NCBI GenBank assembly: GCA_041398245.1 | Contig: JAWKVC010000002.1 | Coordinates: 62,001 to 126,000 of the forward strand | Reading direction: 5' to 3' | Origin: UBA7672 sp041398245 | GTDB taxonomy: Bacteria; Pseudomonadota; Alphaproteobacteria; Caulobacterales; Hyphomonadaceae | Length of the DNA stretch: 64,000 nucleotides | Shown: in pieces, positions 16,776 through 24,087 of the stretch | How the letters are laid out: every line of letters starts with the position of its first letter | Position numbering within the stretch: the stretch's first letter is position 1 | Program-made: the position numbers and the translations under genes | Notes under the pieces: generated by a model | The model's input: only the letters and a program-made list of their open reading frames with translations | The model's database searches: none | Told to the model about the DNA's origin: nothing

Positions 16776-17642
16776 TCAATCCTGTCCGGCGAGAACCGGC
16801 GGCGTCAGGCCCGTGCTCCATTCCTTCGGCTTTTCGGCGAACAGCGCAGCGCCAGCCGCCCGCGCGCCCGTCACCAGCGCCGCCCGTCGCGCCTTCAGCA
16901 CATTGGCGAAGCCCGCCGGCCGCTGCTTCCATCCGCGCGCAGCTTCGGCGACAACTTCGATGTCCTGCACCTCGCCCAGAAGTTCCGCGAGATCGCGCAC
17001 GCCGGCCACGCGCCGGTCCAGCGCGTCGGGGAATTGCTGGCGCATCAGGCGCACCTGCAGGGCGTGGTACTTCGCCTGCTTGCGCCATTCGTGCAGCAAC
17101 TCGGCCTCGCCTGATTCCAGCGCCGCTTTCATCGCCACGCGCGCGACGCGATAGGTTTCGGCGATGGCCTTCACCAGCTTTTCGCGGCTGCCATCGTCGA
17201 GGTCGGGGACAAGATCGCCTTCACGCGCCTCCAGCCTGTCCGTGAATGTCCGGATGACGTCTTTGGGGTCGGTTTCGCGCCGTTCAGTCTGGAATCGCTC
17301 CTCCAGCCGACGCGTCGACTCGCTCCCGATCCGCGTCACCAGAAATGGCCGCAGCGCCTCAAGCGCCTCGATCCGGGCGCTTGCATCGCGCAGATCGGAC
17401 AGAAGACGCGCCAGATCGCGCCACCAGCGGTTCTCGCGCTTGAAGGCCTTCTCGCTCATCAGCGGCCGGGCCAGCCGCAGCGCCGCGCGGATGCGCTTGC
17501 ACCGCACGCGCGCCTTGTGGGCGAAAGCGGACGCATGCTCCTGCGCTTCGGCGCACTCGGCCGACAGCTTCTCCGCCTGCTCGCGGATCACGCGCCGCAG
17601 CCCTTCGCCGGCGCCTTCATGGGGAGCGAGAACAAAGCTCAT
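16776..17642 (-). CDS. CHAD domain-containing protein
   Basis: 288 residues of almost entirely helical, Arg/Glu-rich sequence. The CHAD pattern of conserved histidines and basic residues is present: HKARVRCKRIRAALRLARP at about 47-65, WWRDLARLLSDLRDA, and LLHEWRKQAKYHALQVRLM near 200, the second of two helical bundles. CHAD proteins bind polyphosphate through these basic surfaces. No CYTH triphosphatase domain is fused, so this is a stand-alone CHAD. It lies 9 nt downstream of the lipoprotein gene. Confidence 0.9.
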   Translation of the reverse strand: MSFVLAPHEGAGEGLRRVIREQAEKLSAECAEAQEHASAFAHKARVRCKRIRAALRLARPLMSEKAFKRENRWWRDLARLLSDLRDASARIEALEALRPFLVTRIGSESTRRLEERFQTERRETDPKDVIRTFTDRLEAREGDLVPDLDDGSREKLVKAIAETYRVARVAMKAALESGEAELLHEWRKQAKYHALQVRLMRQQFPDALDRRVAGVRDLAELLGEVQDIEVVAEAARGWKQRPAGFANVLKARRAALVTGARAAGAALFAEKPKEWSTGLTPPVLAGQD

Positions 17643-17651
17643 CGATGCGGC

Positions 17652-18080
17652 CTAGTTGCCCCGGTCATCATAGTTGCGCATCGGGTCACGCATATGCATG
17701 CGCGAATAGTGCGATTTCGGCTCGGACTCACCCGGCCAGAACTCCACGATCCATGCGTGCACATTGTCGTTCGCCGAATAGACGCGCTCGCATTCAAGCT
17801 CGGGCACGGGCCGTCCGTCCGGCCTGTTGCCATCCCGGCAGGTGAAGCCGTCAGCCTCAAGCACCTTGCGGGCTTCGGTCTCCTGACGGCCGTTCCAGCG
17901 TTGCGCGATGAAGCGCCGGAATTCCTGGTCGACGGCGCCCTCCGCATCGATGTCCCAGCGGCCGAAATTGGTGCCGGCCGGTCCTGGTCCCTGTGGCGGA
18001 CGTGGCCCGCCCTGGATAGGACCGGATGTGCAGGCGGCGACCAGCACAGCCGCCGCGAATCCCACAGCAAGTTTCTTCAT
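17652..18080 (-). CDS. hypothetical lipoprotein
   Basis: 142 residues from the ATG at 18080. N-terminal MKKLAVGFAAAVLVAAC is a type II signal peptide with lipobox VAAC, followed by a Gly/Pro-rich linker (GPIQGGPRPPQGPGPAG) and a compact domain with two cysteines (FTCRDGNRPDG and ELECERVYS), which could form a disulfide in the periplasm. No family recognised. Same strand as the CHAD gene 9 nt downstream, likely one transcript. Confidence 0.75.
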   Translation of the reverse strand: MKKLAVGFAAAVLVAACTSGPIQGGPRPPQGPGPAGTNFGRWDIDAEGAVDQEFRRFIAQRWNGRQETEARKVLEADGFTCRDGNRPDGRPVPELECERVYSANDNVHAWIVEFWPGESEPKSHYSRMHMRDPMRNYDDRGN

Positions 18081-18164
18081 CGGACGACCTCGCAACAGCC
18101 CGGCACAAGCATAAACCGGGCCTCACCAACGTCAAACATGCGCAGCTGCCGCGCGCACGTGCTC

Positions 18165-18842
18165 TCATCCCCCGAAACCCAGCGTCGACCCCAGCCAGTC
18201 CAGCATGCCAGGCAAGGACTGGATGAACACGAGGGTGACATATGACACCGCGACCAGCGCCACAACGGAGGCGACCAGCCCGATCATCACGATGAGGCCG
18301 TCGCGCTGCGCCAGCCCCATGCCCAGCACGGCGCAGGCGAGCGCCGGCGGAAAATTCCCGCCCGGCGGCAGGGGCAGGATCAGCACGATCGCCATGATCA
18401 AAACCACAATGCCGATCAGGATCGAGCCCAGCTTTCCGGTCATGAACAGCAGGCGCGGCTTCATCACGCGCTCGATGACCCCCAGCCGCGGCGCCAGTTT
18501 CTCGAATGCCCCGACCAACGATTTGCGGTCGAATTCCCGCTTCGACAGGATGCCCGGCAGCCACAGGTCCTCGCGGCCGAGCGCCATCTGCACGCCGACG
18601 ATGGCGAGGATGATGCCCACAACAGTCGGCACGCCCGGCGGCATCGGCACGACCGACGGCAGCGAGAAGAGCAGCACGGCCAGACCGAACGAGCGCGCAT
18701 CGAGCGCGTCGAGAATCTGTAGCACCGAAACCTTTTCACTCTCGCCGCGCACGGCATGGAGCAGGACTTCGGAGGTCGGCTTCCCCGTCGAGCCGGGGTC
18801 ATCCGTATAGCCGATATCGGGATCCGGCCCGTCGCTAGACAC
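18165..18842 (-). CDS. ExoD family exopolysaccharide synthesis protein
   Basis: 225 residues. ExoD family of inner-membrane proteins, first linked to exopolysaccharide production in Sinorhizobium. Pattern: short N-terminal TSEVLLHAVRG, then SVLQILDALDARSFGLAVLL, LPSVVPMPPGVPTVVGIILA, a loop with GREDLWLPGILSKREFDR, and three C-terminal helices with ILPLPPGGNFPPALACAVLG. The GTG at 18842 overlaps the cysS stop by 8 nt, the only sensible start in this frame; its ribosome-binding site is weak, so it probably relies on coupling to cysS. Biochemical role in the family is unsettled. Confidence 0.85.
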   Translation of the reverse strand: MSSDGPDPDIGYTDDPGSTGKPTSEVLLHAVRGESEKVSVLQILDALDARSFGLAVLLFSLPSVVPMPPGVPTVVGIILAIVGVQMALGREDLWLPGILSKREFDRKSLVGAFEKLAPRLGVIERVMKPRLLFMTGKLGSILIGIVVLIMAIVLILPLPPGGNFPPALACAVLGMGLAQRDGLIVMIGLVASVVALVAVSYVTLVFIQSLPGMLDWLGSTLGFGG

Positions 18843-20205
18843 GCCGCCATGTCGAGCCCTGCGGCCCGTCCATGATCTCGATGCCCTCCGCCGCCAGTTC
18901 CTTGCGGATGCGGTCGGCCTCGGCGAAGTCCTTCGCCTTGCGGGCCTCGATCCGCTTCGCCACCAGCGCATCGATGCGCGCCGCCTCGCTGGCGTCGCCG
19001 CGCGCCCATTCTTCCGGATCGCGCTGCAGCAGCCCCAGCAGCCTGCCCGCCGCCAGCATCTGGCCCTTGAGCTTCGGCCACGCGAACGGTTCCGACTTGT
19101 TGGCTTCCGTCGCCAGCGCCGACAGCTCCGCCAGCGCCAGCGGGGTGTTGAGATCATCGCACAACGCAGCCAGCACGCCGGCCGGCGCCTCGACATCGTC
19201 CGGTTCCACATCCATGCGCCGCAGCGCATTGTAGAGCCGGTCGAGCGTCGCCTTGGATTGCGTCAGCAGGGCCTCGGTCCAGTCCAGCGGCTGGCGATAG
19301 TGCGCCGACATCAGCGCCAGACGCATGGTCTCGCCGTCATAGTGTTTCAGCAGATCGTGGATCAGCTTCACATTCCCGAGCGACTTGGACATCTTCTCGG
19401 AGTCCATCGACAGGAAGCCATTGTGCAGCCAGTAGCGCGCCATCGGCTTGCCGTGGGCGCACTCGCTCTGTGCGATCTCGTTCTCATGGTGCGGGAAGAT
19501 CAGGTCGAGCCCGCCGGCGTGGATGTCGATCGTCTCGCCGAGCACGGCCTTGGCCATGGCCGAGCACTCGATGTGCCAGCCCGGTCTGCCCTCGCCCCAC
19601 GGACTGTCCCAACGCGCCTCGGGCGGCTCGCCCGGCTTGGCGGCCTTCCACAGCGCGAAGTCCGCCGGATCCTTCTTGCCGGCGTCGACCTCGACACGCG
19701 CGCCGGCGACCATCTCGTCCCGGTTGCGGCCCGACAGCTTCCCGTAGTCCGCCATGGACGGCACATGGAACAGCACGCCGGCCTTGCCCTGATAGGCGTG
19801 GCCCTTCTCCACCAGCGTCCCGATGATGCCGATCATGCCGGCGATGTGCTCGGTCGCGTGCGGCCGGAGGGTGGGCTCGATCACGCCCAGCGCGGCCATG
19901 TCCTCGCGGTAGATGCGCTCGTAATGGGCGGTGATCTCGGCGATCGGCCGGCCGGTTTCCGTCGCGGCGGCGATGATCTTGTCGTCCACATCGGTGATGT
20001 TGGCGGCGTAGACCACATGGTCCGCCCCGTCCTTTGCGCGCAGCAGGCGAAACAGCACATCGAATGCGACCGGGGGCCGCGCATTGCCGATATGGGCGTA
20101 GGAATAAACCGTGGGTCCGCAGACATACATCGTCACCCGCTGCGGGTTCTGCGGGGAAAAGACCTCCTTTTCCCGGGTCAGCGTGTTGTGGAGACGGATG
20201 TCCAT
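18835..20205 (-). CDS. cysS: cysteine--tRNA ligase
   Basis: Class I synthetase charging tRNA-Cys. 456 residues, full length. CGPTVYSYAHIGNARP contains the Zn-ligand Cys and the HIGH-type motif (HIGN); further Zn ligands in WHIECSAMAKAVLG and HHENEIAQSECAHG; KMSKSLGN is the KMSKS loop. The C-terminal helical domain carries RKAKDFAEADRIRKELAAEG, the typical end of CysS. Followed by an overlapping exoD-like gene; divergent from folE. Confidence 0.98.
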   Translation of the reverse strand: MDIRLHNTLTREKEVFSPQNPQRVTMYVCGPTVYSYAHIGNARPPVAFDVLFRLLRAKDGADHVVYAANITDVDDKIIAAATETGRPIAEITAHYERIYREDMAALGVIEPTLRPHATEHIAGMIGIIGTLVEKGHAYQGKAGVLFHVPSMADYGKLSGRNRDEMVAGARVEVDAGKKDPADFALWKAAKPGEPPEARWDSPWGEGRPGWHIECSAMAKAVLGETIDIHAGGLDLIFPHHENEIAQSECAHGKPMARYWLHNGFLSMDSEKMSKSLGNVKLIHDLLKHYDGETMRLALMSAHYRQPLDWTEALLTQSKATLDRLYNALRRMDVEPDDVEAPAGVLAALCDDLNTPLALAELSALATEANKSEPFAWPKLKGQMLAAGRLLGLLQRDPEEWARGDASEAARIDALVAKRIEARKAKDFAEADRIRKELAAEGIEIMDGPQGSTWRRV

Positions 20206-20302
20206 TGGTCCGGTCTTTTCGTTCCGTTAGGAATATTCAATAAGGTATTGCCTTGCGGCAGGCTGGCGTTTTCGCAAGAGGCGCCTATGTGTCACGCAGG
20301 CT

Positions 20303-20338
20303 CCGCCCGATCAATCTGGCCCGGCGGGGCGTTTTTTT
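20303..20338 (+). terminator. terminator-like hairpin with T7 tract in folE upstream region
   Basis: GCCC-GGCG-GGGC (20319-20330) or the longer CGCCC/GGGCG pairing (20304-20308 with 20327-20331) is followed by G and seven T (20332-20338). An additional dyad CTTGCG/CGCAAG lies upstream at 20252-20257 and 20273-20278. No gene precedes it on this strand, so it would end a short leader transcript or small RNA, or act as an attenuator before folE. Confidence 0.45.
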
Positions 20339-20340
20339 AA

Positions 20341-20408
20341 GGGCGTCGTGATACCCGGGCTGCGAAACCGCCGCGGTTTCAAAGGCCCCAGTAACGAAAG
20401 GGACGGCC
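20341..20408 (+). promoter_or_regulatory. structured folE leader, candidate THF-II (folE motif) riboswitch
   Basis: The 68 nt before the folE ATG fold into a rod. GAAACCG-CCG-CGGTTTC (20364-20380) is extended by GGGC (20357-20360) pairing with GCCC (20386-20389) across an internal loop. A basal CGTC/GACG pairing (20344-20347 with 20402-20405) lies directly next to the AAAGGG ribosome-binding site, so folding could hide it. THF-II riboswitches are known upstream of folE in alphaproteobacteria. I could not check this sequence against the covariance model. Confidence 0.45.
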
Positions 20409-21023
20409 ATGGACGCCGTGATCAAGGGCAAGGCCAAGGCCGACGCCGAACCGCACACGCGCCCCTCCCGCGACGAGGCCGAAGACGCCGTCCGCACCCT
20501 GATCGCCTGGGCAGGGGATGACCCGCGCCGCGAAGGCCTGATCGACACGCCGGGACGCGTGGTCGACGCCTATGAAGAGTGGTTCAAGGGCTATCGCGAA
20601 GATCCGCGCGAATACCTCTCCCGCACCTTCGACGACGTGAAGGGCTATGACGACATCGTCATGCTCCGCGACATCGACGTGGAATCCCACTGCGAGCACC
20701 ACATGGCGCCGTTCCTCGGCAAGGCGTTCGTCGCCTACATGCCGCTCGACAATGTGGTTGGCATCTCGAAGCTTGCCCGCGTGGTCGAGATCTACGCCAA
20801 GCGCCTGCAGACGCAGGAGACAATGACCTCACAGATCCTCACCGCGATCCAGGAAGTGCTGAAGCCGCAGGGCGTCGCCGTGCTGATCGACGCCAAGCAC
20901 GAGTGCATGACGACCCGCGGCGTTCACCACCCGAACGTCTCGACGATCACGACGCAGTTCTCGGGCGTCTTCAAGTCGGACAAGGAACTGCGCGAGCGCT
21001 TCCTGCGGCTGGCGGGTCGCTGA
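20409..21023 (+). CDS. folE: GTP cyclohydrolase I
   Basis: Converts GTP to 7,8-dihydroneopterin triphosphate, the first step of tetrahydrofolate (and pterin/queuosine) synthesis. 204 residues. Zn ligands and active-site motifs are clear: SHCEHHMAPF at 94-103 (C95, H97/H98), GISKLARVVEIYAKRLQTQE, and HECMTTRGVHHPN with the third ligand Cys, then TSQIL upstream and STITTQFSG. The N-terminal 25 residues are the usual variable extension. The gene stands alone; expression is probably controlled by its structured leader. Confidence 0.98.
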   Translation: MDAVIKGKAKADAEPHTRPSRDEAEDAVRTLIAWAGDDPRREGLIDTPGRVVDAYEEWFKGYREDPREYLSRTFDDVKGYDDIVMLRDIDVESHCEHHMAPFLGKAFVAYMPLDNVVGISKLARVVEIYAKRLQTQETMTSQILTAIQEVLKPQGVAVLIDAKHECMTTRGVHHPNVSTITTQFSGVFKSDKELRERFLRLAGR

Positions 21024-21029
21024 TAACGA

Positions 21030-21455
21030 TCACTTACCCGGCCAGAACGGCGCCGAGGTGATGCCGCTTATCCATTCGATGGCATCGTACTTCTCTTCGG
21101 GCGGCCAGTTCATCGACGTGCAAAACATCCAGTCGCCATTGATGCCGTAGAGGACGGCGGCCATCACCCAGATCTTGGCACGGTCGCGGCGGCCGACGCG
21201 CTCTTCCAAGTGGGTCCCGGCGTTCTCGCGCAGCCGCTCCCGGATCAACAATCTTGATTCCTCAAGCTGATCCCGTGGAACGAGCACCCGGACACCGCCG
21301 AGCGCCATCAAGTAGAACCATGTCATCCCTTGATGATTGAGGGGGCTCGTGAACGCATCCACCCCGTCTGCGCGCAAGGCGGACGCCATCACCTCGGCTT
21401 CTTCGCGCGTGTAGAGCGACACCAGTACTGCATATTCACACCACTCGTCGGTCAT
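21030..21455 (-). CDS. DUF2007-type putative signal-transducing protein
   Basis: 141 residues from the ATG at 21455, which has GGAGGGA 5 nt upstream. The N-terminal 75 residues match the DUF2007 pattern: VLVSLYTREEAEVMASALRADGVDAF, a helix-turn that reads shorter here, and GGVRVLVPRDQLEESRLLI. The C-terminal part contains a hydrophobic patch (KIWVMAAVLYGING) and ends in a Trp-rich segment that I cannot assign. Convergent with folE, 6 nt apart. Function unknown. Confidence 0.7.
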   Translation of the reverse strand: MTDEWCEYAVLVSLYTREEAEVMASALRADGVDAFTSPLNHQGMTWFYLMALGGVRVLVPRDQLEESRLLIRERLRENAGTHLEERVGRRDRAKIWVMAAVLYGINGDWMFCTSMNWPPEEKYDAIEWISGITSAPFWPGK

Positions 21456-21595
21456 TGTCCCTCCAACGGCCCAGCTTTGCCCGCACGGCTGGCGCCCGGC
21501 AACCCGGGGCGGCCTGCCCACCCCGCCGCATGGACTTTCCGGCCCGATTCTGGTCTATGCCCCCTACTCGAAAGCCTTTGTCCGCGAGGGATCGC

Positions 21596-22585
21596 ATGGC
21601 CTCCAGAATCGTCACCGTGTTCGGCGGGTCCGGCTTCCTCGGCCGGCATGTCGTCCGCGCGCTGTGCCGCAAGGGCTGGCGCGTGCGCGTCGCCTGCCGC
21701 CGCCCGCACCTGGCCGGGGATGCGAAGCTCGCTGGCGATGTCGGGCAAGTGCAGCTGGTTCAGGCCAATGTTCGCAACCGCAACTCGATCAAGCGCGCGC
21801 TGGAGAACGCCGAGGCGGTCGTGAATCTCGTCGGCATCATGCCGGAGCGCGGCCCCCAATCCTTCCAGGGCACGCATGTGCTGGGCGCGACGAATATCGC
21901 CCAGCTCGCCGCCGAGGCTGGCATTTCCAACTTCGTCTACGTTTCGGCCATCGGGGCCAAGAAGGACTCGAAGTCGAACTATTTCCGCACCAAGGCCGAA
22001 GCCGAAGCCGCGACGCGCGAGGCGATTCCGACAGCAACCATCCTGCGTCCGTCCATCATCTTCGGGCCCGAGGATGGCTTCTTCACGCGCTTCGCGGTCA
22101 TGGCGCGTTTCTCGCCGGTGCTGCCGCTGATCGGCGCCTCGACGAAGTTCCAGCCGGTTTTTGTCGGCGATGTCGCGCAAGCCGTGGCCAACGCCGTCTC
22201 GACGCCGGAAGCCGCCGGCAAGACCTACGAACTGGGCGGCCCGCGCACTTACACGATGAAGCAGCTGCTGCAGTACATCACGCGCGAGATCGATCGGCCG
22301 CGCATGCTGCTGCCCCTGCCTATCCCGGTGGCGGCGCCCATGGGCTATGTCATCGGCGCGCTATCGCGCCTCAATCCCTTCTTCGGCCCGCCGCTGACCG
22401 GCGATCAGGTCCAGATGCTGAAGACCGACACGGTGGTGTCGCCGGGCGCGGCCACGCTGGCTGACCTGGGTGTGACCACACTGGAAACGGTGGAATCGAT
22501 CACGCCGACCTATCTCTGGCGCCACCGGCCGCATGGCCAGTTCCAGCCGCCGCACGTGGATGAAGCCTCCCGCGTCGACGCCTGA
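21596..22585 (+). CDS. complex I NDUFA9-like NAD(P)-binding protein
   Basis: 329 residues from the ATG at 21596. Atypical SDR/extended Rossmann protein: nucleotide loop VTVFGGSGFLGRHVVRALCR at the N terminus, then AVVNLVGIMPE, FVYVSAIGAKKDSKSNYFRT with the YxxxK-like position replaced by YFRTK, ILRPSIIFGPEDGFF, and FVGDVAQAVANA. This set is characteristic of the NDUFA9/39-kDa accessory subunit family found in alphaproteobacteria and mitochondria, which binds NADPH structurally. No nuo genes are in the window. uppP lies nearby, a common alphaproteobacterial arrangement. Confidence 0.88.
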   Translation: MASRIVTVFGGSGFLGRHVVRALCRKGWRVRVACRRPHLAGDAKLAGDVGQVQLVQANVRNRNSIKRALENAEAVVNLVGIMPERGPQSFQGTHVLGATNIAQLAAEAGISNFVYVSAIGAKKDSKSNYFRTKAEAEAATREAIPTATILRPSIIFGPEDGFFTRFAVMARFSPVLPLIGASTKFQPVFVGDVAQAVANAVSTPEAAGKTYELGGPRTYTMKQLLQYITREIDRPRMLLPLPIPVAAPMGYVIGALSRLNPFFGPPLTGDQVQMLKTDTVVSPGAATLADLGVTTLETVESITPTYLWRHRPHGQFQPPHVDEASRVDA

Positions 22586-22663
22586 TCTGCCCGTGTCGTT
22601 CGGCTTCCAAGCCGCCCCGGCCTGATCTAGGCTCGCCTTCGCAGACGCGAGGGGAGCACCGTC

Positions 22664-22996
22664 ATGGACAAGCTGGCGATCGAATATTCCGGCATGAATC
22701 TGGGGATTCTTGCCCTCTGGATTCTGGTTCTGACACTGGCCGGATTCGCGGCGCGGAAGATCGTGCGCGGCAAGACGCTGCTGGGCTTCCTTGGCGATGC
22801 GGGCTTCGGGCTTCTCGGCGTCTTCCTGATCGGAACCCTGCTCAAGGCGTTCGAGATTTCGATAACGTCATGGCTTGCCGGCCTCAATCTGGGCCCGCTG
22901 AACGACGTCACGCGCTGGGTCGAGATAACGCTGATCGCCTTCGTTGGCGCGCTGGTCCTGCGCGCCATCCTGCGGCCGATCACAGGCAAGGGCTGA
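22664..22996 (+). CDS. small membrane protein, function unknown
   Basis: 110 residues with three hydrophobic segments (about 12-28, 45-62 and 85-102): LGILALWILVLTLAGFAA, GLLGVFLIGTLLKAF and ITLIAFVGALVLRAIL, with basic residues after the first helix (RKIVRGK). The layout resembles transglycosylase-associated/GlsB-type stress proteins but I do not see their diagnostic Gly pattern clearly. A weak GAGGGGAG precedes the ATG. It follows the NDUFA9-like gene by 78 nt and converges with uppP. Confidence 0.7.
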   Translation: MDKLAIEYSGMNLGILALWILVLTLAGFAARKIVRGKTLLGFLGDAGFGLLGVFLIGTLLKAFEISITSWLAGLNLGPLNDVTRWVEITLIAFVGALVLRAILRPITGKG

Positions 22997-23003
22997 GCGG
23001 GTC

Positions 23004-23837
23004 TCAGCCCGGCGGGACATAACCCTGGCCGAAGCCATAAAAGTAGATTCCGATCAGGCCGGCGCCGCCAACCAGGATGCGCCACCAGCCGAACAGGGCG
23101 AAGCCGCGCTTCTGTACATAGTCCAGCATCGTCTTGATGACGACGAACCCGAAGATGAACGAGGCGATGAAGCCCACCGAGATGATGCCGAGGTGGTCCG
23201 GGGTCAGGTTGTCGCGATGATCCCACAGGTCCTTGCCGAACGCGCCGACCATGATCGGAATGGCGAGGAAGAAGGTGAATTCGGCGGCCGCGCGCTTCTC
23301 GATCTTCAGCAGCATGGACGCGACGATTGTCGATCCCGAGCGGGATACGCCCGGGAAGAGCGACAGGATCTGCGCTATGCCGATCACCGCGGCTTTCCAC
23401 AAAGGCAGCTTCATTGAATCGCCGTTCACCGGTTTCGGCGCCAGCCGGTCGATCACCAGCAGCACCAGCCCGCCGACGACGAGCGACCAGCAGATCAGTG
23501 TCAGGTTCTCGAACCCTTCCTTGATCTTCGAGCCCAGCAGCGCCGCAACCACGACCGCTGGCAGGCAGGCGATGATCACCGACAGGGTGAAGCGCCGCGC
23601 GGCAGGGTCGGTCGGCAGGTTGATCGCCACGTTCCACAGGCGCTGGAAGTAGACCACCACGACGGCGAGGATCGCGCCGAGCTGGATGACGACCGCGAAC
23701 ATGCTCCAGAACTCGCCGCGCAGGTCGAGCGCGGCCTGGGTCAGCAGGATGTGCGCCGTGGACGAGACCGGGATGAACTCGGTGAGGCCCTCAACCAGAC
23801 CGATGAGGACCGCCTGCAGGAAGGTGACTGTGTCCAT
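23004..23837 (-). CDS. uppP: undecaprenyl-diphosphate phosphatase
   Basis: Integral membrane BacA-type phosphatase (277 residues) that recycles undecaprenyl pyrophosphate to the monophosphate carrier for peptidoglycan and glycan synthesis. Catalytic motifs: GLVEGLTEFIPVSSTAHI at 13-30 (the E-rich (E/Q)xxxE motif plus PVSSTAH) and FPGVSRSGSTI with the essential Arg. About eight hydrophobic segments follow. Loss is partly redundant with PAP2-type enzymes in other bacteria. Divergent from gltD across an AT-rich promoter region. Confidence 0.97.
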   Translation of the reverse strand: MDTVTFLQAVLIGLVEGLTEFIPVSSTAHILLTQAALDLRGEFWSMFAVVIQLGAILAVVVVYFQRLWNVAINLPTDPAARRFTLSVIIACLPAVVVAALLGSKIKEGFENLTLICWSLVVGGLVLLVIDRLAPKPVNGDSMKLPLWKAAVIGIAQILSLFPGVSRSGSTIVASMLLKIEKRAAAEFTFFLAIPIMVGAFGKDLWDHRDNLTPDHLGIISVGFIASFIFGFVVIKTMLDYVQKRGFALFGWWRILVGGAGLIGIYFYGFGQGYVPPG

Positions 23838-23918
23838 GAACGACCCTGGCGCCGAATCCCGGAATGCGACCCGGCATCTCTGGGGCTATTAGTGTGATTA
23901 TTCCATTTACTACGCACC

Positions 23919-24009
23919 AAGTCCCATTTGGTATATATTTGCGCCTGAACCTCGAACACGCTGACGGAGTTTCGGGCAGGCGCATTCGGTTTGATCCCAA
24001 ATGGGACTT
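23919..24009. promoter_or_regulatory. paired 13-bp inverted operators between uppP and gltD
   Basis: AAGTCCCATTTGG at 23919-23931 recurs as its exact reverse complement CCAAATGGGACTT at 23997-24009, centres 78 bp apart. Each copy touches an AT-rich stretch (TATATATTT and TATATGG), unusual for this GC-rich genome, so they overlap likely promoter elements. Two identical sites in opposite orientation suit a dimeric repressor or looping regulator of gltD and/or uppP; alternatively the transcript could fold into a long stem. Confidence 0.5.
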
Positions 24010-24087
24010 ATATGGCGGATTTTGATTGCGTTTCAGCGCCGAAGCCGTCATTGGGGACACTCGCGATCAATCTGGTTGGGTGCTCCC

